Positions 40,444 through 48,337 of a stretch of DNA of 64,000 nt are shown piece after piece. This DNA comes from Ectopseudomonas composti. Lineage in GTDB: Bacteria; Pseudomonadota; Gammaproteobacteria; Pseudomonadales; Pseudomonadaceae. A program made the position numbers and the translations under genes. The stretch lies in assembly GCF_001567565.1 (NCBI RefSeq), contig NZ_LSSW01000029.1, positions 62,001-126,000 on the forward strand, read 5' to 3'. Numbering within the stretch: the stretch's first letter is position 1; every line of letters starts with the position of its first letter. The notes beneath the pieces were generated by a model that was given only the letters and a program-made list of their open reading frames with translations, was not told where the DNA came from and made no database searches.

Positions 40444-42027
40444 ATGGCGCTGCAATTGTTGGAACACCCCGGAATCAGTGTGGCTTGTGGTGCTGGACTG
40501 GACTTGCCGCACCAGGCCGCGCGGGCTCGGGCGATGTGGCTGGCCGGTCGCCAGCAACGCCCACCGTTGCTGTTGGTCATGCTGCTATGGGCGCGGCACT
40601 GCCCTGATGTGGTGCAAGCACTGGAGCTGCAACTCGATGCCCTGTTCGCCGATTTTCGCTGTACGCCGCAGGGCTGGAGCGAAACCCAGGCAGCGAGGCA
40701 GGTGCTCGCGGCCCTGAATCTGCAGCTGTTTCGACGACAGCAGGGCGGGCAGCAGATCGCTGAACTGCATGCGGGCGTGCTGCTGGTCCAGGGCGATGAA
40801 CTGCAGTTTCTGCAGGCGGGTAGCGTTGGCCTGGCGCGTGCGCAGAATAAACAGCTGCATGTCCTCAGCGGGCGCGAGGGCCAGGCTCTGGGCACTCAGG
40901 CCGAACTGGCGCTGGTGCAGCACAGCCTGCTGCCGAGCCATGGCGAGCACCTGTTGCTGGCGCCACAACCTTTGCTCGATGTCAGCGAACTGCGCCCGCT
41001 GTGCAGCCAGGCGCAACCGCCACTGGAGGCGCTGGTGCAGCCGCTGTTGCAGGCGCCTGGGGCGGCGGCGCTGTTGCGCGTAGGCGAGCACCAGGGACAT
41101 GAGCCTGCGCTGCCGAGCCCGGTACGCCCAGCCCTGGTACAGGTCGCCAGTGGTCAGCAGTTCGACGGCTGGACGCTTTTGCGAGAATGCCCTTATGGGC
41201 CGCCTGGACGGATGTTTGTCGGGCGTGATGAAGGCGGACGCGAGGCCGTGCTCTGGTTCGCCGAGGCGGATGCCGATGAGGCGTTCTGGCAGCGCGAGTG
41301 GGTCTTGCGCCGTAGTCCGCAGCAGGCGCTACCTCAGGTGTTGTCGTCGCGGCAGGCGCGCAGTCATGCCTATGTGGTGCTGGGCAAACCTCCCCGTGAC
41401 ATGCGCAATCTGCTCGACTGGGTGGCCGCTCGCGGTGCGCCGGATGTGCCGATGCTGCTGGCCATATTGACGCAGCTGATCGCCGCCGTGCGCTCGTTGC
41501 AGCGTCGCGGTATGCAGGGGCTCTGGTTGAATCCCAGGCAGATTCTGCTCGGTGATGATGGCCGGGTGCTGTTGCTGCCGGGGGTGGCTGCCATCCTGCC
41601 TGGCGTTGGACGTCAACCGGTGCCCGAACAGGCGGTGCCACTGGCCCCGGAACTGCGCAGCGGTCGAGCGCTGGATGGTCGTGCCGACCAGTTCGCCCTG
41701 GCGGCTCTGGTCTACTGGCTGATGTCTGGGCAATGGCCGGAGGCCGCGCGCAGCGATGTCGGCCCTGGCCATTGCTACGTCCCGCTGGCGACCTTTGCCG
41801 GGCATGTGCCGCAAGGCTGGGATGGCGTGCTCGCCCGCGCACTGGCGCCGCAACCGCAGGCGCGCTTCGAGGCACTGTCGGAGTTGCAACTGGCTTTGCA
41901 GCAGCCCTTGCAGGCGCGTCGCAGTCAGGCGCTGCAGCGCGCGCCCTTGCGGCCGTCGCGTCTGGCTGCGCTGGGGCTGGTCATGCTGCCGTTGCTGCTG
42001 GGGCTGCTGCTGAGTCTTGGCGGCTGA
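40444..42027 (+). CDS. degenerate PP2C-like/protein-kinase-like fusion with C-terminal membrane helix
   Basis: This is a 527-residue protein. Residues ~1-235 resemble a PP2C phosphatase in layout but lack the metal-binding GxxDGxGG motif. Residues ~245-490 resemble a Hanks-type kinase, yet the ATP-lysine site reads AVLWF, the HRDxKPxN loop reads LWLNPRQILL and DFG reads LPGV. The key Lys, Asp and Asp are therefore missing. Residues ~505-524 form a membrane anchor (LAALGLVMLPLLLGLLLSL). Active relatives in Pseudomonas are bifunctional kinase/phosphatases. This one looks like a pseudo-enzyme or scaffold. The gene is divergent from mtfA with 114 bases between. Very Gln- and Leu-rich composition supports divergence without frameshift. 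Confidence 0.7.
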   Translation: MALQLLEHPGISVACGAGLDLPHQAARARAMWLAGRQQRPPLLLVMLLWARHCPDVVQALELQLDALFADFRCTPQGWSETQAARQVLAALNLQLFRRQQGGQQIAELHAGVLLVQGDELQFLQAGSVGLARAQNKQLHVLSGREGQALGTQAELALVQHSLLPSHGEHLLLAPQPLLDVSELRPLCSQAQPPLEALVQPLLQAPGAAALLRVGEHQGHEPALPSPVRPALVQVASGQQFDGWTLLRECPYGPPGRMFVGRDEGGREAVLWFAEADADEAFWQREWVLRRSPQQALPQVLSSRQARSHAYVVLGKPPRDMRNLLDWVAARGAPDVPMLLAILTQLIAAVRSLQRRGMQGLWLNPRQILLGDDGRVLLLPGVAAILPGVGRQPVPEQAVPLAPELRSGRALDGRADQFALAALVYWLMSGQWPEAARSDVGPGHCYVPLATFAGHVPQGWDGVLARALAPQPQARFEALSELQLALQQPLQARRSQALQRAPLRPSRLAALGLVMLPLLLGLLLSLGG

Positions 42028-42054
42028 CGGGCAGCCGCCGTATCGACGTCTCGC

Positions 42055-42510
42055 TCAATCGGAGTTGATGGGCAGCACGTAGTTCTTGAACTGCTCATCC
42101 TCGATGAAGCCGATGGACTCGTAGACCTTCTGCGCTACCTCGTTGTCGCGGCTGGTGGCAACGCGCATGCGCACGGCGCTGGTTTCCTTGGCCATCTGCT
42201 TGGCAGTGTGCAGCAGGCGGTCGGCGACCAGTTGCCGGCGTGCCTCCTCGGCCACATAGATGTCGTTGAGAATCCACACGCGTTTGAGCGACAGCGAAGA
42301 GTAGCTGGGGTACAGCTGGCAGAAGCCGAGCAGCTTGTCTTCGTCGTCGGCCAGCGCCAGGTAGATCACCGACTCCTTGCGGCGCAGGCGCTTCTCGAGA
42401 AACTTGCGCGACGACTCGGGGTAGGGCAGTTCGTTGTAGAACTCGCGGTATTTGACGAACAGCGGGGTCAACAGGTCCAGGTGCTCCAGGGTGGCTTGGA
42501 CGATGCGCAT
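42055..42510 (-). CDS. GNAT-family N-acetyltransferase
   Basis: This 151-residue GNAT acetyltransferase shows the acetyl-CoA motif region ILNDIYVAEEARRQLVADRLL and a terminal YESIGFIEDEQFKNYVL typical of the fold. The ATG at 42510 follows GAGG and gives a complete domain. The acceptor is unknown; small amines, antibiotics or protein N-termini are possible. It is convergent with the phosphatase-kinase-like gene and stands alone between it and divergent mpl. Confidence 0.85.
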   Translation of the reverse strand: MRIVQATLEHLDLLTPLFVKYREFYNELPYPESSRKFLEKRLRRKESVIYLALADDEDKLLGFCQLYPSYSSLSLKRVWILNDIYVAEEARRQLVADRLLHTAKQMAKETSAVRMRVATSRDNEVAQKVYESIGFIEDEQFKNYVLPINSD

Positions 42511-42756
42511 GGTGGGCCTCGGCTTCTCTCTGTAATAGGGCAGGAGTGGCGATGCAGCTGTTGTGCCAGCGGTCAGCCGATGCTGCCTCAAAGCCAGTTG
42601 AAAGCGCAATCCAAGCAAGCGTTTGATTTGATCCTGGTTGGGCAACTTGGTATTCGTGCGTCTGTCTGAACAGGGGCAGCGGTCGCCTGGCGGGCGCTGT
42701 GCTAACCTGCCGCCATCGCTTCACGCCCCGTCGTTGGGCATGTTCAGAGGTCATTC

Positions 42757-44112
42757 ATGCACATTCACATTCTCGGCATCTGCGGCACCTTCATGGGGTC
42801 GCTGGCCGTTCTGGCCAAGGAACTCGGCCACCGCGTCACCGGTTCCGATGCCAACGTCTACCCGCCCATGAGTACCCAGCTCGAAGCTCAGGGCATCGAG
42901 TTGATGCAGGGCTTTGACCCGGCGCATCTGCAGCCGGCGCCCGACCTGGTGGTGGTGGGCAATGCCATGAGCCGCGGCAACCCGGCGGTGGAGTATGTGC
43001 TGAACAAGGGCCTGCCTTATGTGTCCGGCCCGCAGTGGTTGGCCGACCATGTGCTGCAGGGGCGCTGGGTGATGGCAGTGGCCGGCACCCATGGCAAGAC
43101 CAGCAGTTCCAGCATGCTGGCCTGGGTGTTGGAGCACGCCGGCATGGCGCCGGGATTTCTGATCGGCGGCGTGCCGCAGAACTTCGGGATTTCCGCTCGT
43201 TTGGGTGACACGCCGTTCTTCGTGGTCGAGGCCGACGAGTACGACAGCGCTTTCTTCGACAAGCGCAGCAAGTTCGTTCACTACCGCCCGCGCACGGCGA
43301 TCCTCAATAATCTGGAGTTCGATCACGCGGATATCTTCCCTGATCTGGCGGCCATCGAGCGGCAGTTCCACCATTTGGTGCGCATCATCCCGAGCGAGGG
43401 CCTGGTTATCCATCCGGCCAGCGAAACGGCGCTGGCGCGGGTCATCGAGATGGGTTGCTGGACGCCTGTGCAGACCACCGGCGAAGGCGGCCAATGGCAG
43501 GCGCGCCTGCTCAGCGCGGATGGCTCGCGTTTCGAGGTGAGTTTCGACGGCAAGGTCGAGGGCGTGGTGGACTGGCAACTGACCGGCCAGCACAACGTCG
43601 CCAACGCCTTGGCCGTGCTGGCGGCGGCGCGCCATGTCGGCGTGGTGCCGGCGCTGGGTATCGAGGCGCTGGGCCTGTTCGTCAACGCCAAGCGGCGCAT
43701 GGAGAAGGTCGCCGAGGTGGCTGGTGTGACCGTCTTCGACGACTTCGCCCATCACCCGACTGCCATCGCCACGACACTCGATGGCCTGCGCAAGCGCGTC
43801 GGTGACGACACCCAGGTGATCGCGGTGATCGAGCCGCGCTCCAATTCGATGAAGCTCGGCGCCCACCGCGACGGCCTGGCCGAGTCTGCCGAGCAGGCCG
43901 ACGCGGTGTTCTGGTACGCGCCGGCCAATCTCGGCTGGGACCTGGCCGCCACCGTGGCACAGGCGCGCAACCCGACGCGGGTGTGCGATTCGCTGGAGTC
44001 GATCATCGACGGTGTGAAGGCGCTGGCGCGACCTGGTACCCAGGTGGTGATCATGAGCAACGGCGGCTTCGGCGGCCTGCATGGCAAGCTGGCAGCAGCT
44101 CTGGAGGGATGA
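42757..44112 (+). CDS. mpl: UDP-MurNAc:L-Ala-gamma-D-Glu-meso-DAP ligase Mpl
   Basis: This 451-residue Mur-ligase-family enzyme of peptidoglycan recycling joins the recovered tripeptide to UDP-MurNAc. The ATP-binding loop is AGTHGKTSSSSML (about residues 108-120). The N-terminal IHILGICGTFMGSLAVLAKELGH and the central EADEYDSAFFDKRSKF are typical of Mpl and MurC. It is directly followed by ubiX with no gap (stop then start). The pair mpl-ubiX is a conserved Pseudomonas neighbourhood. Confidence 0.95.
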   Translation: MHIHILGICGTFMGSLAVLAKELGHRVTGSDANVYPPMSTQLEAQGIELMQGFDPAHLQPAPDLVVVGNAMSRGNPAVEYVLNKGLPYVSGPQWLADHVLQGRWVMAVAGTHGKTSSSSMLAWVLEHAGMAPGFLIGGVPQNFGISARLGDTPFFVVEADEYDSAFFDKRSKFVHYRPRTAILNNLEFDHADIFPDLAAIERQFHHLVRIIPSEGLVIHPASETALARVIEMGCWTPVQTTGEGGQWQARLLSADGSRFEVSFDGKVEGVVDWQLTGQHNVANALAVLAAARHVGVVPALGIEALGLFVNAKRRMEKVAEVAGVTVFDDFAHHPTAIATTLDGLRKRVGDDTQVIAVIEPRSNSMKLGAHRDGLAESAEQADAVFWYAPANLGWDLAATVAQARNPTRVCDSLESIIDGVKALARPGTQVVIMSNGGFGGLHGKLAAALEG

Positions 44113-44742
44113 ATGTCCGGACCTGAGAGAGTCACCCTGGCCATGACCGGCGCCTCGGGCGCGCAATACGGCCTGCGCCTGCTCGATTGCCTGGTGCAGG
44201 AAGATCGCGAGGTGCACTTCCTGATCTCCAAGGCTGCGCAACTGGTGATGGCCACCGAGACCGACGTGGCCCTGCCGGCCAAGCCGCAGTCCATGGCGCA
44301 GTTCCTCACCGAGTACACCGGCGCGGCGCCCGGGCAGATTCGCGTCTACGGCAAGGAAGACTGGATGGCCCCGGCGGCTTCCGGCTCCGGGGCGCCCACT
44401 GCCATGGTGGTGGTGCCGTGCAGCACCGGCACTTTGTCGGCCATCGCCACCGGCGCCTGTAACAACCTGATCGAGCGCGCCGCCGACGTGGCGTTGAAGG
44501 AGCGCCGCCAGCTGATTCTGGTGCCGCGTGAGGCGCCTTACTCAAGCATCCATCTGGAGAACATGCTCAAGCTGTCCAACCTGGGCGTGACCATCCTGCC
44601 GGCCTCGCCGGGCTTCTATCACCAGCCGCAGACGCTGGATGACCTGGTGGATTTCGTCGTCGCGCGCATCCTCAATTGCCTGGGCATTCCCCAGGACATG
44701 CTGCCGCGCTGGGGCGAGCATCATCTGGTGTCGGATGAGTAA
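44113..44742 (+). CDS. ubiX: flavin prenyltransferase UbiX
   Basis: This is a 209-residue flavin prenyltransferase. It makes prenyl-FMN, the cofactor of UbiD-type decarboxylases used in ubiquinone synthesis and some aromatic decarboxylations. The N-terminal LAMTGASGAQYGLRLL binds FMN, and VVVPCSTGTLSAIATGACNNLIERAADVALKER and PREAPYSSIHLENMLKLS are family hallmarks. It starts immediately after the mpl stop codon. The last eight bases overlap the next gene. No ubiD lies in the window. Confidence 0.96.
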   Translation: MSGPERVTLAMTGASGAQYGLRLLDCLVQEDREVHFLISKAAQLVMATETDVALPAKPQSMAQFLTEYTGAAPGQIRVYGKEDWMAPAASGSGAPTAMVVVPCSTGTLSAIATGACNNLIERAADVALKERRQLILVPREAPYSSIHLENMLKLSNLGVTILPASPGFYHQPQTLDDLVDFVVARILNCLGIPQDMLPRWGEHHLVSDE

Positions 44743-45034
44743 GGTGTCCATTACCAGTCGTTGTTTGCTGGCAAGCGCGCTCACCTTGGCGTTGCTGCCG
44801 GCGGCCGAGGCCTCGATGCGCTGTGGTACCTCGCTGGTTTACGAGGGTGAGCTGAGTGTCGACGTGTTGCGCAAATGTGGTGAGCCCGATCAGCGCGAGG
44901 TAACGCCCCCGAGCAGTCCGCAGGGCGGCGGGGTGACGGTGGAACGTTGGGTGTACGGGCCACGCAACGGCGTCTATCGCTACTTGCGCTTTCTCGATGG
45001 CAAGCTGGTGGAGATAAGGGTCGAACGCGGATGA
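44735..45034 (+). CDS. DUF2845-type periplasmic protein
   Basis: This is a 99-residue protein with a signal peptide (residues 1-~27, cleaved after AEA). The mature part reads SMRCGTSLVYEGELSVDVLRKCGEPDQRE, which has the RCG...KCGEP cysteine pattern of DUF2845 proteins. The two cysteines probably form a disulfide in the periplasm. Function is unknown. The start overlaps ubiX by eight bases, and the stop overlaps the next gene by four, so it is part of the mpl-ubiX transcript. Confidence 0.75.
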   Translation: MSKVSITSRCLLASALTLALLPAAEASMRCGTSLVYEGELSVDVLRKCGEPDQREVTPPSSPQGGGVTVERWVYGPRNGVYRYLRFLDGKLVEIRVERG

Positions 45035-45321
45035 AGCGGCCCATGGCGCTCACCTTGCTGCTGGCGCTGAACCTGACCGGTTGTGCCACCGTGCGTACTC
45101 TGGATGCGGCAAAGCCCGACGCGCCGGTGGTTTACGCCGGCACGCGACTGGACTGGTATGCGCTCAATGGTGGCTGCTGCCCGATGGACCGTTTTGGTGC
45201 CGAGGCGCCGCGGTATGCAGGGCTGGATCTGCCCGCCAGTGCACTGCTCGATACCCTGCTGCTGCCCCTTTCCCTGGCCACCGCACTGGGGCTGAGCCTG
45301 GGTGTCAGCGGCGGGCTGTAG
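45031..45321 (+). CDS. YceK/YidQ-family lipoprotein
   Basis: This is a 96-residue lipoprotein. The lipobox LTGC places the lipidated cysteine at residue 18. GGCCPMDRFGAE and LDLPASALLDTLLLPLSL match the YceK/YidQ family, small envelope lipoproteins of unknown role. The start overlaps the previous stop by four bases (ATGA). It is the last gene of the mpl-ubiX run and converges on the YbaK-type gene across a 103-base gap that holds part of an extragenic repeat. Confidence 0.8.
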   Translation: MKRPMALTLLLALNLTGCATVRTLDAAKPDAPVVYAGTRLDWYALNGGCCPMDRFGAEAPRYAGLDLPASALLDTLLLPLSLATALGLSLGVSGGL

Positions 45322-45345
45322 GCCAGCTAGATACGCCACACTCGG

Positions 45346-45367
45346 CCCCGGATTGCATCCGGGCTAC
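45346..45367. repeat. half copy of the CCGGATTGCATCCGGGCTAC extragenic repeat
   Basis: Bases 45346-45367 match the right arm of the 23-bp inverted repeat at 51607-51665 over 22 bases. The left arm is absent here. It is followed by GTTCCGCTGTGCGCACCCTACGC-like sequence, another element common in Pseudomonas spacers. Confidence 0.7.
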
Positions 45368-45424
45368 ACACCTTCCGACACCACAGTGTTCCGCTGTGCG
45401 CACCCTACGCTTGCGTCGAGCTGT

Positions 45425-45904
45425 TCAGCAGGCTTGCGTTTCCACTTCCTGACACACATCGATCCACTCGGCATCGACCAGTTCGGCCATGCGCTGCGGG
45501 GTAATGCGCACGGCGCTGTGGGTGGCGCCGGCCGCTGGCAGCACCTCATCGAAGGCCAACAGCGAGCGGTCGCAGTAGACGCTGAGCGGCGTGGCCAGGC
45601 CAAACGGGCAGACGCCGCCCACTGGATGGCTGGTCAACTCGATCACCGTCTGCGCATCGAGCATGCGCGCCTTGGCGCTGAAGCATTCCTTCATCTTGCG
45701 GTTGTCGATGCGGGCGTCACCGCGGGCGACGATCAGCACGTCGCGTTCGGCGATGCGAAAGGCCAGGGTCTTGGCGATCTGGCCCGGCGAAACGCCATGT
45801 GCCTCGGCAGCCAGCGCCACGGTGGCGGTACTGGACTGCAGCTCGATGATCGAAATTTCGGGCGCCTTGGCGGCGAAGAAGGCGCGTACAGAGGCCAGGC
45901 TCAT
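45425..45904 (-). CDS. YbaK/EbsC-type aminoacyl-tRNA deacylase
   Basis: This 159-residue protein belongs to the YbaK/ProX editing-domain family. It carries STATVALAAEAHGVSPGQIAKTLAFRI with the conserved Lys, and HPVGGVCPFGLATPLSVYCD with the G-x-x-P-F motif. These proteins clear mischarged Cys- or Ala-tRNA(Pro). Others in the family act on different tRNAs. The ATG at 45904 begins the conserved domain; a longer upstream frame is not supported. It is convergent with the lipoprotein gene. Confidence 0.85.
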   Translation of the reverse strand: MSLASVRAFFAAKAPEISIIELQSSTATVALAAEAHGVSPGQIAKTLAFRIAERDVLIVARGDARIDNRKMKECFSAKARMLDAQTVIELTSHPVGGVCPFGLATPLSVYCDRSLLAFDEVLPAAGATHSAVRITPQRMAELVDAEWIDVCQEVETQAC

Positions 45905-46065
45905 GAAGCGATTCCCCCAGGGCTGTCGAGGTGCACACGACGCGGTGGCCAGTCTGCTGCTGGCCAGCAGCAGCGCCTTGCTGGCGCCAGCGTGGTCGTG
46001 AACACGGCGAAAAAACAAGCGGCCATGCTCGCGCTGCATGGCCGGCACGTCAAGGCCTGATGCTG

Positions 46066-46932
46066 TCAGTTCGCTAGCAGATGTGTCGTTTTCGACGCCT
46101 CATCAAGCCCATAACGACCTTTTTCATCTCGCGTTACCCGGCCCATGGCCACCTCTGGATCATGGGTGAAGACCAGCCGCCCGCCGCGTGAAAACAGGTC
46201 CGCGAGCAGTGCTTCCTTCTCCTCGATCAGGCCTTCAGGGAAACGGTCGTAACCCATGGTGATCGGTAGATGCACCCAGGGCGCGCCGGGAATCAGGTCA
46301 CCGGGAAATACCACCGGTCCGCCCGGCATGGCCACTTCCGGTAGCAGTTGGCCGGGTGTGTGGCCGTCGCTCCAGTGCAGGCGCCAGTCGGGGCCGAGCA
46401 GCTCGCAGCTGTCGGTGTCATCGATCAGCAGCAGGCGGCCGCTGTGTTCCAGCAGATCGAGCAGCTCCGGGATGTAGGAGGCGCGGTCGCGGGCATGAGG
46501 GTGGCGTGCGCGCTGCCATTGACGACGGCCGGTGATGAACCGGGCGTTGGGAAACAGCAGGCGAGCGGGCTGATCTGCCTGCCAGGCGGCGAGCAGGCCG
46601 CCGGCGTGGTCGAAGTGCAGGTGGGTGAGCACCACGATATCGATGTCGGCGTCGCTCAGGCCCAGCGCGGTCAGGCTGTCGAGCAGCACATGGCGATCTT
46701 CCTGTACGCCGAAACGCTGCTTCAGCTCGGGGCTGAAGAAGGCGCCGATGCCCGTCTCGATGAGGATGTTGCGCTCATCCTCCTGCACCAGCAGGGCGCG
46801 GCAGCCGAGGTCGATGCGGTTCAGCTCGTCGGCTGGCATCCAGCGCTGCCAGAGGGCCTTGGGGGCATTGCCGAACATGGCGCCGCCATCGAGTTTCTGG
46901 CTGTTGCCGGTCAGTGTGGTCAGGGTTCGCAT
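46066..46932 (-). CDS. metallo-beta-lactamase-fold hydrolase
   Basis: This 288-residue MBL-fold enzyme has the metal motif VLTHLHFDHAGG (HxHxDH) and later DGHTPGQ and VFPGDLIPGA segments. The shape resembles AHL-lactonase-like and general MBL hydrolases. The N-terminal KLDGGAMFGNAPKALWQRW is common in a Pseudomonas group of unknown substrate. The ATG at 46932 fits this start. It lies on the same strand as the acetyl-CoA acetyltransferase gene upstream, with 121 bases between. Quorum-signal lactonase activity is possible but not shown. Confidence 0.85.
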   Translation of the reverse strand: MRTLTTLTGNSQKLDGGAMFGNAPKALWQRWMPADELNRIDLGCRALLVQEDERNILIETGIGAFFSPELKQRFGVQEDRHVLLDSLTALGLSDADIDIVVLTHLHFDHAGGLLAAWQADQPARLLFPNARFITGRRQWQRARHPHARDRASYIPELLDLLEHSGRLLLIDDTDSCELLGPDWRLHWSDGHTPGQLLPEVAMPGGPVVFPGDLIPGAPWVHLPITMGYDRFPEGLIEEKEALLADLFSRGGRLVFTHDPEVAMGRVTRDEKGRYGLDEASKTTHLLAN

Positions 46933-47053
46933 GGGCTTTCTCTTGTTCTTCTCTGGGCTTGCAGGGTGGATCGGTGAGCGTGATCCAGCGTGCGGCTGAT
47001 GCTGGCGTAGGCCAGCTGGCGCTTTATACAGCCAGCGGCTCGTTGGCTCCGGG

Positions 47054-48232
47054 CTAGCGTTCGATGGCCAGGGCCACGCCCTGGCCGCCGCCGATGCACA
47101 GGGTGGCGAGGCCACGGCGGGCATCGCGGCGCTGCATTTCGTGGATCAGGCTGACCAGAATGCGGCAGCCGGACGCGCCGATGGGGTGGCCAAGGGCGAT
47201 GGCGCCGCCATTGACGTTGACCTTGGCGCTGTCCCAATGCAGTTCGCGGCCGACGGCGATGGCCTGGGCAGCAAAGGCTTCGTTGGCCTCGATCAGGTCG
47301 AGCTGCTCCAGGCTCCAGCCGGCGCGCTCCAGCGCCTTGCAGCTGGCGAACACCGGGCCGATGCCCATCACCGCCGGATCGACCCCGGCGCTGGCGTGGG
47401 CGGCAATGCGCGCCAGCACCGGCAGGTTCAACTCTGCGGCTTTCTCGGCGCTCATCAGCAGCACTGCGGCGGCGCCGTCGTTGAGGGTCGAGGCGTTGCC
47501 GGCGGTCACCGTACCGTCGCTCTTGAATGCCGGGCGCAACTTGCCGAGGCTGTCCAGGCTGGCGTCGGCGCGCGGCTGTTCGTCACGTTCGACGATCAGT
47601 GCTTCGGCGCCACGGCGGGGCACCGTGACCGGGACGATCTCATCGCTGAAGCGTCCGGCGAGAATGGCCGCCTGCGCGCGTTGCTGCGAGCGCAGGGCAA
47701 AGGCGTCTTGTTCGGCGCGGCTGATGCCGTATTGCTCAGCCAGGTTCTCGGCGGTGATGCCCATGTGGTAGTTGTTGAAGGCGTCCCACAGGCCGTCCTG
47801 GATCATGGTGTCGACCAGCTGTGCGTGGCCCATGCGCAGGCCAGTGCGGGCGCCGGGCATGACGTAGGGCGCCAGGCTCATGTTTTCCTGGCCGCCGGCG
47901 ATGATGATTTCGGCGTCGCCACCGCGAATGGCCTGGGCGCCGAGGATCACCGCCTTGAGGCCGGAGCCGCAGACCTTGTTCAGGGTCATGGCCGGCACCG
48001 TGTGCGGCAGGCCGGCGAGCAGGGCGCTCTGGCGCGCCGGGTTCTGTCCGCTGCCGGCGCTGAGCACCTGGCCGAGGATGACCTCGTCCACCTGGGCCTC
48101 ATCCACGCCGCTACGAGCCAGCAGTTCGCGTATCACTATCGCGCCCAGCTCCGGTGCCGGGATGCGGCTCAGCGATCCCTGGAAGCTGCCGATGGCGGTA
48201 CGGCAGGCGGCGACTATCACGACTTCACGCAT
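47054..48232 (-). CDS. acetyl-CoA C-acetyltransferase (thiolase)
   Basis: This 392-residue thiolase has the nucleophile C88 in NKVCGSGLKAV, the His in GHPIGASGCRIL and the second Cys in LATLCIGGGQG. It is closest in style to AtoB/PhaA enzymes that join or split acetoacetyl-CoA. It lies 105 bases downstream of an acyl-CoA dehydrogenase gene on the same strand, at the end of a module with an acyl-CoA synthetase and a permease. It likely performs the thiolytic step of an acyl-CoA degradation route there. Confidence 0.92.
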   Translation of the reverse strand: MREVVIVAACRTAIGSFQGSLSRIPAPELGAIVIRELLARSGVDEAQVDEVILGQVLSAGSGQNPARQSALLAGLPHTVPAMTLNKVCGSGLKAVILGAQAIRGGDAEIIIAGGQENMSLAPYVMPGARTGLRMGHAQLVDTMIQDGLWDAFNNYHMGITAENLAEQYGISRAEQDAFALRSQQRAQAAILAGRFSDEIVPVTVPRRGAEALIVERDEQPRADASLDSLGKLRPAFKSDGTVTAGNASTLNDGAAAVLLMSAEKAAELNLPVLARIAAHASAGVDPAVMGIGPVFASCKALERAGWSLEQLDLIEANEAFAAQAIAVGRELHWDSAKVNVNGGAIALGHPIGASGCRILVSLIHEMQRRDARRGLATLCIGGGQGVALAIER

Positions 48233-48337
48233 AACTAATCCTCGCCGCTATCCGGCGCAATCTGTGGGTGTGCAGAGCACGCCCTGGGGGAATAAAAAGG
48301 CGCGGCGCCGAAGCGGCCGCGCAACACGCTCAACTGT

